Shown piece by piece: positions 11,801 to 20,295 of a DNA stretch of 64,000 bases. Every line of letters starts with the position of its first letter. The stretch's first letter is position 1. A program made the translations under genes and the position numbers. The notes beneath the pieces were generated by a model. That model did no database searches and was not told the DNA's origin. It was given only the letters and a program-made list of their open reading frames with translations. Source of the stretch: Melanopsichium pennsylvanicum (taxonomy: Eukaryota; Basidiomycota; Ustilaginomycetes; Ustilaginales); NCBI GenBank assembly GCA_900208305.1, contig OAPG01000005.1, positions 930,001-994,000 of the forward strand. The letters run 5' to 3'.

Positions 11801-12019
11801 TCGGTTTGCGGTCTGGTGAGAATTGTGAGAGCGATCTACGATTGGGCGATTACCGGTATAGAGGCGCTCGGAGGCGGTGATGCTGGCTTCTGCTGCTTTT
11901 GCCAGAGCAGCTGCTCTAGATGAGGTGGCGGATGAGCTCGACGAGATAAGGCGCGCTGACCCAGAAAACCTCGCGGCAGGCACCGAACCTTTCGAAGAGG
12001 AGCACAAGATTGCTTTCAT
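8879..12019 (-). CDS. RSM22: Rsm22/METTL17-type mitoribosome assembly factor
   Basis: Mitochondrial small-subunit assembly protein with a methyltransferase fold. The first ATG gives MKAILCSSSKGSV, an Arg/Ser/Ala-rich mitochondrial presequence; the longer open frame has no ATG. Motifs, numbered from that Met: SAM-fold strand VLDFDCAAGEGLW (~259-271), the cysteine motif CSHDKPCPL (Cys472, Cys478), CGFTARYH (Cys510) and TLDACCASGNIERFT (Cys753/754). The four cysteine positions match those that bind an iron-sulfur cluster in METTL17/Rsm22. At 1046 aa it is much longer than yeast Rsm22 (about 630): there is a ~240-residue insert between the third and fourth cysteine sites and a disordered, basic C-terminal tail of about 250 residues. 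No Cox11 fusion, unlike fission yeast. It diverges from IMA1. The 3' end is AT-rich. Confidence 0.92.
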   Translation of the reverse strand: MKAILCSSSKGSVPAARFSGSARLISSSSSATSSRAAALAKAAEASITASERLYTGNRPIVDRSHNSHQTANRLDLNQSLLSDHDEASAYFNLSSSQARRSRAARFGTSRHVTYASPLLDQAAAENSGPATEEFQQGDELALAYASPTGTSTSSIYLPEYVAWAITQLITAANDPKLLRADHLKLAHLTDPQQHMAEAAHIPPKRSSLLHLATVSPHRYAAIVAVFSEVRQRLSSTSLVQGDSKTLQEALPRWTPDTVLDFDCAAGEGLWAAAQVFGQSNDANSSMSLKNYHGYDRRPNLLKSGKKVAQSASSNVSPADPPRPEREVRLRHKGEQIQVDGVTYYEQEPCEEAVQEQREEENQPTLEYFLGAKSAMASVQKTFQSVPLAKDLALTGSGGGSLALSAFALSLMTNDSNRFEAVQAMWDSGAQVIVIIDSATPRGFASVASARAQLIQLGKQTKDGIGAHVVAPCSHDKPCPLLHPFAINSSVASAVGARSDTGNLAKSKEVCGFTARYHTPTFLRRTKHSDRGEENVGYSYVVVRRGQRPSLLSEAQRRMGIENQDGIFDTLQQLSTEARKTKTGILDMLRNAKKVSAARRMLEEVDTGAALTAPLDGINAAVEYGEMSDEQAKDQLLALLPDAMKAELSQDSSSSEQAQLTPEQLDSIMASLRNSLPSSPRNGITTTTSATTSDASRIDQEDSSALIAADEEGMMKVGAPSAESELAMRLESYSWPRLIKSPLKKGGHVTLDACCASGNIERFTISKASGKQAYQDARKSKWGDLFPHPSRSKSVVKVLNPLTALEYQVEMMEGCQGGKEVEGKNLKSLEELAEKLVLRTPSKMQGQSASGGVGVKTSKSVQVVGLEEGEDVDLVLREFFEDMDDLDLDVVTVDDVKNHSVDVTCSTISGIGSSSRSRKVGIESNLASYRLISPNIVTPTRKQEKRINVNYSKKWDASLHNHQKNSTNPTHPAISTNLNTPPTVGRPNSVHPSSRFGDDSVEMEQETFKSSLQSFQTWSSKSKDKVGRSSRKKSRGGWDDELFGCHV

Positions 12020-12533
12020 ACTTGCGATTGTGCTGTTTATGTCGCTGTGACGATGATGTTGAAGCAAAAAGCACTGCGAAAATTGTTTTGAACGCCGTAG
12101 ATTGATTCTGAAGACTCTGACCAAAATCAATTAACGCTGAGTAAAGAGTGGTATTATTATAATTATTATTAATAATACAATAATACAAGTGCAGCTGAAA
12201 TACTACTTTTTTTGGTTGGTTTGTTCGTTTGAATTGGGTTAATTGGACCCTGAATTATACAATCGACCAAAACCAAAGGCGCTTCAGCTGCTCTTGATTG
12301 AAAAGCAACATCAACATCTCCCATTCCTCCTCCTCCTCCTCCTCCTCCTCCTCCTCCTCCTCCTCCTCTTCATCATCATTCCCTGGCTCCCTTTCCACAA
12401 ATACCGTCACCTGTCACCTTCGCAATCATTCAAGTGCGATTATACTCTCCGTATCTGTCGCATCACCGCGCAGCAAGACCCTCAACTGTCATGCATCCGG
12501 AAGCGTGCTAGGCGTACCATAAACGCTGCATCA
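12020..12533. other. divergent promoter RSM22/IMA1 with (CTC)n tract
   Basis: The 514 bases between two divergent start codons. A CTC/TCC trinucleotide tract runs at about 12325-12368, in the presumed IMA1 leader. Open frames over it would encode poly-Leu or poly-Ser but have no ATG, so I treat the tract as untranslated. Confidence 0.7.
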
Positions 12534-14513
12534 ATGTGGAGGCTGCTGTCCCGGTCTTCGAGGGGCGTATCCGGCTACCCACAGCGAGAATGCTTCTTCT
12601 GTTGCATTACGAGCTTAATTCTACCGCCCTACAAACCAGGTTCATCCTCTGCACCTGGTCCGGTCAGCTTTGGTGATGGCCTTTCCGTGCATTCATCCGA
12701 TGTAGCAACCTCTTCAACCACTACCATCTCGACCGGCACCCCTACCAATTGGTTCTGCGCCAATTGCCACTGCCAAAATGTCTCGACTCGAGACGGCACG
12801 CCGGTTGAACAATACACCCGACCCATGTGGGACGAGGACTGGAATCGAAATCGAAGCGACCTCTTACGTCACACTCGACCCCAAGTATTGCCCGCCAAAG
12901 CGATCGCTATGTCTTCGCCGATTCACCGCACAAGCTTTGCAACCAACGCTAATCTGGATGAAGAGAGCTTTAACTTCTGCCACACATGTCAAACGAACCA
13001 AGTGCTCAGCCTCAACATGCTATCCGACTATCTACCAAGCGAAGATGATTCAGAATACCAACAAAAGCTAACGCAGCTATCGCAATACCAGGCCTCGATA
13101 GCTGCCCGATATCCAGCAGTCTGCGCAGATTGCCAGCCAAAAGTGCAACAGAGGATATGCGAGAGGGATCAGTTTGCGAGGAGTTGGAGCCTGGGCAGGT
13201 GGCTGGATCTCAAAAAGAAGGCGTCAAATGCAGATCTCCACAGTGCCAATGAGCGGGCAAAGTTAGATTCTGCTGGTAAACCAGCACAAAGAGCATCGCT
13301 TCCAGCACCACAATCCGCCGCAAATCGGAGCCTTTGGAGCAAGTCTGTGCGTCTTCTCAGCAAGGCGCTTACTATCGAAAGTGGCTCGACTAGCAGCAAG
13401 CTCATCTTCGCTCTCGTGAACATGAGCATCTTCGGCTTGTACTTGATCACCTGGCTTTGGCCCCTCACCGCTATCTCGACATTGCAAAGGGCATCAAAAC
13501 GCATTGAGACGGAGCCGATGCCGCTGTTGACAATATCGATATTGACGTTGACCTTTTCCTGTCTACCGAAATTATTCGTCGAGTGCTACCGCATGGAGCC
13601 ATTAAAACGCTCCATCGAAAGCGCAAGAGCACGTCGAATTCGAGTCGAAGCGCAAGGGATTTGCTTGTGGCGCGCAACGCAATTGGTTATTCTAGTTCTT
13701 CGTATTTGCACACTCTTGGCGGTTGTGATTGCATCGGCCACGCCAGAGTGGTTCAGGGTGGTGCTGGATTGGCTAGAAGCCTGTACTGACACTAGCTCGA
13801 TACGTCTTCTTCGATTGGCAGCACTCACTATGTTGATGAGCGAAATTTCGCTGATGGCACTTGCTGGTTCCAGACTCCGGGTTCAGACTGCATCGCCTTT
13901 GCAGCTCGTGTCGAAACCCAGTTTGAGCAACAGTCGCCACGTCAAATCCACCGATGTAGCTGCCGATCCACTGCTCACGAGTCTCAGCTTGGACGACCAG
14001 CCGACGCGCGCCACTTTCGCATTCGGCCAGATGGGCGGCTTACACGACTCGATGACTGACTCGATCATGGATGACAGTACATGGATACCTTCGATTCAAC
14101 ACGACATGGACGGGGACGCTGTCATGGAAGATGCTGCGCACTATGCAGCACGCGTATCCACGTGTTCGGACGATGAGGATTGGGAGCACGGGTCTGGGCG
14201 CATTTGTGCACCGCCGTCTGCTTCAAATTGGGCTGCTTCATGGGGAAAAGGTGCGCCGCTACAGAAGAGAGCTTCAGCGATACCCGCAACGATGATGAAA
14301 TCCGCAAGCATAGGAAATGGTGTGACACAAGCCTCTAGTAGGTACAAGGACTTTGAACTAGGACCGCAACGCTTTTGGGAGCCACAGAAGCCGACAGGGC
14401 TCGAAGATGTGTTCGTGCGAGCTGTTTCGCTGGATGAACGACCACAGAGCGATCTTGAGCCTAATTCTGGCGCTCGGTCTGGTGGATGGAGCAAGTGGTT
14501 TGGCTTCACCTAA
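12534..14513 (+). CDS. IMA1: Ima1-type inner nuclear membrane protein
   Basis: A 659-aa integral membrane protein of the Ima1/NET5 (TMEM201/Samp1) family, which sits in the inner nuclear membrane and helps couple chromatin or centromeres to the cytoskeleton. The start is the first ATG (MWRLLSRSSRG). The N-terminal Ima1 domain carries paired zinc-binding cysteines: CFFC (~20-23), WFCANCHCQNV (~73-82), CHTCQTNQ and CADCQPKV, with the typical YTRPMWDEDW and RYPAVC blocks. At least four hydrophobic segments follow: IFALVNMSIFGLYLITWLW, LLTISILTLTFSCLPKLF, LVILVLRICTLLAVVIASA and RLLRLAALTMLMSEISLMAL. The last ~180 residues are soluble and acidic to polar. The first cysteine pair is followed by a ~50-residue Ser/Thr-rich stretch, longer than usual. 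Family call is firm; cellular role is from the family. Confidence 0.88.
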   Translation: MWRLLSRSSRGVSGYPQRECFFCCITSLILPPYKPGSSSAPGPVSFGDGLSVHSSDVATSSTTTISTGTPTNWFCANCHCQNVSTRDGTPVEQYTRPMWDEDWNRNRSDLLRHTRPQVLPAKAIAMSSPIHRTSFATNANLDEESFNFCHTCQTNQVLSLNMLSDYLPSEDDSEYQQKLTQLSQYQASIAARYPAVCADCQPKVQQRICERDQFARSWSLGRWLDLKKKASNADLHSANERAKLDSAGKPAQRASLPAPQSAANRSLWSKSVRLLSKALTIESGSTSSKLIFALVNMSIFGLYLITWLWPLTAISTLQRASKRIETEPMPLLTISILTLTFSCLPKLFVECYRMEPLKRSIESARARRIRVEAQGICLWRATQLVILVLRICTLLAVVIASATPEWFRVVLDWLEACTDTSSIRLLRLAALTMLMSEISLMALAGSRLRVQTASPLQLVSKPSLSNSRHVKSTDVAADPLLTSLSLDDQPTRATFAFGQMGGLHDSMTDSIMDDSTWIPSIQHDMDGDAVMEDAAHYAARVSTCSDDEDWEHGSGRICAPPSASNWAASWGKGAPLQKRASAIPATMMKSASIGNGVTQASSRYKDFELGPQRFWEPQKPTGLEDVFVRAVSLDERPQSDLEPNSGARSGGWSKWFGFT

Positions 14514-14570
14514 ACTCGGCACGTCTTGAGTGTCAAGTAGAGTACAGCATACTGTAGGAGCGTTTCGTCC

Positions 14571-14614
<44 letters not shown>

Positions 14615-15228
14615 TGAAAGCGAAGATGTTACGTTTAGCGGAAAAATGAGCAAGTGTATCGATTTAGCCGCCAGGAGAAAGAGTGTGGATGATTTTTGAG
14701 GGGAACAATTTCGGGTTTATCGTCGGGTGCTGATGATGGGTCGGGAAGTCACGGATCAAGGAACAGGCGCAGCTTCCCCATTAATAAATAAATAAATAAA
14801 TAAATAATTCGAAGTTTTTGAGAAATCAAACAAGACCGATTCACGCTCTGCGGGCTCAAAGTGCCGATTTCAGACGAGGGAAAAGGAGTGCATCATGTTT
14901 CGTCAACTGAATAAGTGGGCGTTAAGTATAATGGGGTGAGAAGAATTGCAGATTTGGGTGAGGTATACGGAGCCACCGGGAGTGTTGGGCAATGTTTCAA
15001 CGATCAACGGACGGTCAAATCAGATTCAAGACACGCCGGTCGGTCCAAAGAGAGCATGCGCTGTTAATGTAGAGTTAGTTGTCTTGGCTCGACTCTCCCT
15101 TGCGCTCAACAAGCACAAAAGATATCAACTTGAGCTTGTCGCATCTTGTCATTTCCCCTTCTTCACCATCTCTCCTTCTTTTCCTTTCATCAGACAGCTC
15201 CAAGTATACGCTCCTATATATTTCAAAA
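14514..15228. other. intergenic with (GCA)n and (AAAT)n tracts
   Basis: Downstream of IMA1 and upstream of fumarase. A GCA/CAG repeat of 14 units lies at about 14572-14613 and an AAAT repeat at about 14783-14807. The last 120 bases are a CT-rich leader. No gene seen. Confidence 0.7.
14572..14613. repeat. (GCA)n microsatellite
   Basis: Uninterrupted trinucleotide repeat of about 14 units just behind the IMA1 stop, probably in its 3' untranslated region. Confidence 0.95.
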
Positions 15229-17427
15229 ATGGTCGCCCGATCTGTTGCTCTTCGATCTCTTAGGGTAAGTCTATATCAAACCTACGACAACACTCGCAGC
15301 ATCAACCCCGTTCCATTCTTAGGCTGACAGTAAGGTCAGTAAGATTTCATATGGGAATCTCTTAGGAAAGCCCGATTCTCGACGCGTTTCTGCTTCGGCT
15401 GCTGCTATTTGGCGCTTCTGCTACTATATTGCTCGGGTCAGATGAGCGACGAATCGTGAATTGGTCAATGCTCATAACATAGTCAGTGCATCGTTTCGGC
15501 TCCAATTACATTTGCGCTTGCTATCCGCAAAGCAGACCAAAAAACGCGATTCCTTCTCTTCCTTCTCCACAGCTTAGTATCAAGCATCCTTGTAACATTC
15601 GGAAGCGGAGATGCTAATAATCTACGCACGACCCTTGAACCATGCCGTGTACTTCCATTGGAAAGATGCGGATGTGTATGAATCGTCGCTCCGTCTGTAG
15701 CGCGAGGCAAGCTGAGATGCTCACCTGGGTTGGCCCGTTCACCTCATCTCCATTGCATCAAGCCTCGCTCGCATGTACCATACTTGAACCCAGTCCTGTT
15801 CGACATTGTGACTTGCTTCTTCACCATTACTTTCCTCGTTGCTGACTTTCTTTACTCCCTTCTTGCCTATCCGCACCATCGTCCCACGCTTCATCTTTTG
15901 TTCATCTCCTCCCCACACTTTTGCCCTCAAAAGGTCTCTGCCCGAGCAGCCCCTCGTTTCGCAGTTGCCTCTATCGCTCCCGTCCGTGGCTTCGCCTCCA
16001 GCTCCTTCGCCATGTCCCAAAAGTTTCGTTCCGAAAAGGACACCTTCGGTCCCCTTCAGGTTCCCGCGGACCGCTACTGGGGTGCTCAAACCCAGCGATC
16101 CCTCCAGAACTTTGACATTGGTGGACCTCAAGAACGCATGCCCGAGCCTCTGATCGAAGCTTTTGGTGTGCTCAAAAAGGCCGCTGCTACCGTCAACAAG
16201 TCGTTCGGTCTCGACCCCAAGGTCGCCGATGCTATCTGCCAGGCTGCTGACGAAGTCATCGCTGGTAAACTCCACAGTCATTTCCCCCTCGTCGTCTTCC
16301 AGACCGGTTCAGGTACTCAGACCAACATGAACGTCAACGAGGTCATCTCGAACCGCGCTATCGAGATCCTTGGCGGTGAACTAGGAAGCAAGAACCCCGT
16401 CCACCCCAACGATCACGTCAACATGTCGCAGAGTTCCAACGACACTTTCCCCACTGCAATGCATGTCGCTTCGGTCACTCAGATCACCAATTCGCTCATC
16501 CCCGCTTTGGAGGAGCTCAAGGCGGCTCTAGACAAAAAGAGGGCCGAGTTTGACGACATTATCAAGATCGGCCGTACCCATCTTCAGGACGCTACGCCTC
16601 TCACTCTTGGTCAGGAGTTCAGCGGTTACGTCAAACAGGTCGAAAACGGCATTGAAAGAGTCAAGGCCGTCATCCCTCGTCTTTCGCAGCTCGCTCAGGG
16701 TGGTACTGCCGTCGGTACCGGATTGAACACTTACGTTGGATTCGACAACAAGGTGGCTGCCGAGATCAGCAACATCACCGGTCTCAGTTTCGAGACGGCC
16801 GAGAACAAATTTGAAGCGCTCGCTGCGCATGATGCGATTGTCGAGGCCAGTGGTGCTCTCAACACTGTTGCGGTTTCGTTTATGAAGATCGCCAACGATA
16901 TTCGATACCTTGGTTCGGGTCCTCGTTGCGGTTTGGGTGAGTTGAGCTTGCCAGAGAATGAGCCTGGATCTTCGATCATGCCTGGTAAAGTCAACCCTAC
17001 TCAGTGCGAGGCACTTACCATGGTTGCCGCTCAGGTGATGGGTAACAATACCACCATCTCGGTTGCTGGTTCTTATGGTCAATTCGAGTTGAACGTCTTC
17101 AAGCCTGTTCTTGTCAAGAACCTTTTGCAATCCATTAGACTTTTGGCTGATGGTGCACGATCGTTCACCAAGAATTGCGTAGTTGGTATCGAGGCAAACA
17201 GGGATACTATCAACAAGATTCTTAACGAATCTCTTATGTTGGCTACCATCTTGAACTCTCACTTGGGTTACGATAATGTAGCCGCAGCAGCAAAGAAGGC
17301 TCATAAGGAAGGAACCAAGTTGATCGACGCAACCGTTGCTTTGGGTTTGATGACAGAGGATGAGTTTAAGAAGATCGTTCGTCCCGAATTCATGCTTGGT
17401 CCTACTGAATACAAGCCCAAGAACTAA
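15229..17427 (+). CDS. FUM1: fumarase (fumarate hydratase), two exons
   Basis: Class II fumarase, fumarate to L-malate in the TCA cycle. Exon 1 is 15229-15264 and encodes [12 protein letters not shown]; it ends at a perfect GTAAGT donor. Exon 2 is 15934-17427, entered at a CAAAAG acceptor with the reading phase kept (phase 0), giving 509 aa. The joined N-terminus is Arg/Ala/Ser-rich with no acidic residue up to the internal Met of [10 protein letters not shown] (residue 39), a textbook mitochondrial presequence. The 669-nt intron (15265-15933) is very long for this window. The catalytic signature [11 protein letters not shown] is at about 357-367. The internal Met at the edge of the conserved core could give the cytosolic form. 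Codons are C-ending in the 5' half and T/A-rich near the 3' end. Enzyme identity is certain; the exon 1 join is very likely. Confidence 0.95.
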
Positions 17428-17839
17428 AAAAAAAAAAGAAGAAAATAAAAACAAACAAAAAACCCTCTTTTCTCCCCCCCTCCCCCTTCTTGTTCAGGCT
17501 TTTGTTTCCACTTAAATAAAGGTTTTCTCAACCAATTCATCCAAGTGAATTTCTGTTGACCAAGAATAAAAAAAATTCAACAGAAAAATAAAATAAAAAG
17601 AAACATATAGATTGTGTACGCTTTCGAAGTCACCATTTTTAGATGGTAGGTTGAGACACTGGAGGCGTTTGTGTGTAATTCGGTGATATGGTGTTCCAAG
17701 AGTTGATGGCAGCTGAGTTTGATTTGAATGTGAATTGCGAGTGCGGGGTGACAGGATTAAAAAAGTTACAAATGAGACCCAATCTTGGAAAATGGTGGTG
17801 CAACTTTTCAAGAAGAATGCCATAAAGTTTCAACCGTCT
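17428..17839. other. convergent 3' region of fumarase and MTG1
   Basis: A-rich just after the fumarase stop, then C/T-rich, with an AATAAA-type signal near 17514 and another A-rich patch at about 17565-17600. No gene seen. Confidence 0.7.
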
Positions 17840-18417
17840 TTACTTTCGCTTCTTCTTACCTCGTTTAGCCCAAGAAGCTTTGTTTGAACTTTTACCTACC
17901 GAAATACCCTTATCCATCCACTTTCTCTTCCTCATTACAACATCTTGCTTCTTTTGCATCTTCTTCGCTTGAGTTCTACTTTCCCCTTCACTTACCCTCC
18001 CTAATCCTAATTTCTTCCCATGTACAACACCTAATCCCACACTAACTTTCCCATCCGTACAAACATTTCCAACATCTTCTCCAATCTCGAAAAATCCTTG
18101 AATCTTCCTCCGAATCTCATCCCCATTCATCGTATTCAGATCAAGCTCAGTATTCCCATCAAGTTTCCCCAATCGCCAATGTTGCAACATGAACGTTGCA
18201 GCTGCATCCAAGTCTCTCACTTTACCTTTACGTAAACTTCCAGGTGCCTTTCCTGCAACGTGCCAAAGCAATTCGTTGATCTCATTCGTTCGACCGTGTA
18301 CATCTTCGCATGTGCTCAGATACTCTTCGAGGCTGAGTGGAAGATTCTTGATATAGCTCGGCAAAGTATCATGCACTCTCTCTTTCTCCGACGTAGTTTG
18401 GATTGAAGAGGTGGTGA

Positions 18418-18456
<39 letters not shown>

Positions 18457-19918
18457 AAGCAGAAGGGTTTGAAGTGGCGCGAAGGTTCAAACGAAACAAG
18501 AGATAGTCTGCGAGAAGCTGAACGTCAAACAGGGAATCCTTGATGCCAGCAGTGATGGCGAGTTTGATGCCGCGTTCAGCACCGGATGCTCCATGACCTA
18601 GGAATGGTACCATTACTCCGGGTGTATCGTAGACATAGATCGGAGGATCTTTTGGTTTCGTGTCCTTCTTTTCGCCTTCAATTTGGATTGTTGGTTCCGC
18701 TTTTTCTGCCAAATCCTTGTTTTCGTTCTCGGTAGATATCATGAATGTCTCACCTCCAAAAGCAGCTTCTCTGTCATCTTGGTCGAGCCGTGTTGATTTG
18801 CGGGAACTTCTTCGACCAGGCATAAACACGTCAGCTTCCACTTTTGTGGGTCCAGCCTTACTGATCCTAACTGTGCCTGTCAACTTTCTCGTATGACCTG
18901 GATGAGGCGCTGTACTAGCAGCTTTACCCTTTCCGGTACCCACCCTTCTCAGTGCATTTAACAAACTACTCTTGCCCACATTTGGCATTCCCAAGATCAA
19001 CAACCTCACGCCTTCCTCTGGGGTTGGTGTATGTCGAAAAGCTCCACTCAACCCCTTTTTCGCCCTCTTCTCGGCTCTTTCACTCAATTGTTTGGGTGGA
19101 GCATTGATCGATCCATCTAAGGCAATTTTTCGAGCTTGTTTCTGAACCCAATAAAGCACTTTCTTGACATCACTGTCGTTGCGAGTGTCGAGAAACAGCA
19201 CGTGTTGCAATGGATGCCTTTCCCGCATCGCTTCCAAGACATTCGCCTCTACTACTGGATCGATCAGATCCTTCTTGAGATATACAATGAGTCTTCGACT
19301 TCTCCACGTACTCGCATCAGCCCCACCCTTGATACGAGAAGAAGAGTCGGAAGACGGTTCGTCCAACCCATCATTGGCAGTAGGTGCTTTTTTTAGCAAT
19401 TTCTCGAATACGGGGTTGATCGACGTTAGGGGCAAACGAGCGTCTCGAGCTTCGATGACGAGTGGTGGAGGATAACGTGCGAGGAGGTAGGGCATACTTC
19501 TTATTGCACGTGCCATGTGACCCGCGTACCATGATGGCGTTGTGGTGGGTAGTGCGAAAGATTGGCGTGGCACAAACTCTGATCTCGTCGCTGGTGACAA
19601 TATTGAAGAGTTTCGAGCAACAGAAGCGTCTGAACTTGATGTGTTCGTTGAGGTGTGTGGGTTCAAATCACTTTGAGGTGATGTTGAGTAAGTCAATGAT
19701 CGATACGTTGAACCTTGCTGCCTATGTATTGACGATGAAGTTGCGACTTTGGTACTCGTCACTGCAGAGCATGGCTGAGTAGCAGCCAGAAACCCCCGGC
19801 TATTGCAGGATAGAGCAACCCTTGAAAAGCTGAAAGGGACTTGCATGAGCCATCGCAGCATCTTGGTTTGGTGTGTGCGCTGCGAAGCGCAAATGGTGGT
19901 GAACAAACCGAACAGCAT
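17840..19918 (-). CDS. MTG1: mitochondrial GTPase Mtg1 (YlqF/RbgA family)
   Basis: A 692-aa circularly permuted GTPase that assists assembly of the mitochondrial large ribosomal subunit. The N-terminus is a presequence; a second ATG at codon 20 (MLRWLMQVPFSFSRV) would also serve. The core starts at WYAGHMARAIR (~130-140) and VIEARDARLP (~154-163). The P-loop LGMPNVGKSSLL is at about 309-320 and the G3 motif DTPGVMVP follows behind a long insert. The G4 site, normally NKxDL, reads LKKDLID at 214-220, so the Asn is not conserved. The protein is about twice the size of yeast Mtg1 (about 370 aa) because of inserts between G1 and G3 (about 90 residues of charged sequence), a poly-Ser tract from a GAT/ATC repeat (18418-18453), and a Lys/Arg-rich C-terminus. 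The upstream neighbour CAT2 is on the same strand. Confidence 0.91.
18418..18453. repeat. (GAT)n tract inside MTG1
   Basis: A trinucleotide repeat of about 12 units on the plus strand that encodes the poly-Ser stretch of MTG1 on the minus strand. It is in frame and does not interrupt the gene. Confidence 0.93.
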
Positions 19919-20295
19919 CGGTCGGGATCAGTTTGCAACTTTTTGTGAACCTTATTCCGCCAACCTTTTTTTTTTTTGGCGTTGCTCCTCCACACCACCT
20001 CTCCGTCCCGATTCTTTGGACACGATTCCTTTTTACAAAGAAAAAGGCAACAAGAAAAAATCTGAGAAAAGAAAACGGGCCACAAAAAAAAAAACTCAAG
20101 TATCGTTCCGTGTTGCATAGTACATTTACAGCACAAGCATAGCATCAGAGGGAAACAACCGCTATGCCATTGTGGCAATCACACAGATGGCATCGGTCTT
20201 CTAAAATAGCTTCGAATTCATGGTTACTTTCATATGCGCACGATAACAGTGTCTTATATACACGGAACCTGACTTGTATCATATGATTAGATCAC
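19919..20295. other. spacer between MTG1 and CAT2
   Basis: Promoter of MTG1 and 3' flank of CAT2. It contains a T run near 19966 and A-rich patches near 20045-20095. No gene seen. Confidence 0.7.

Noticed and set aside
12243..12533. Upstream extension of the IMA1 frame with a poly-Leu stretch that imitates a signal peptide
   Set aside because: The extension has no ATG and comes from the CTC repeat; the conserved domain begins after the ATG at 12534.
15730..15933. Continuous frame upstream of fumarase exon 2
   Set aside because: It begins at a TTG, has no ATG and ends at a splice acceptor; exon 1 at 15229 gives a proper presequence.
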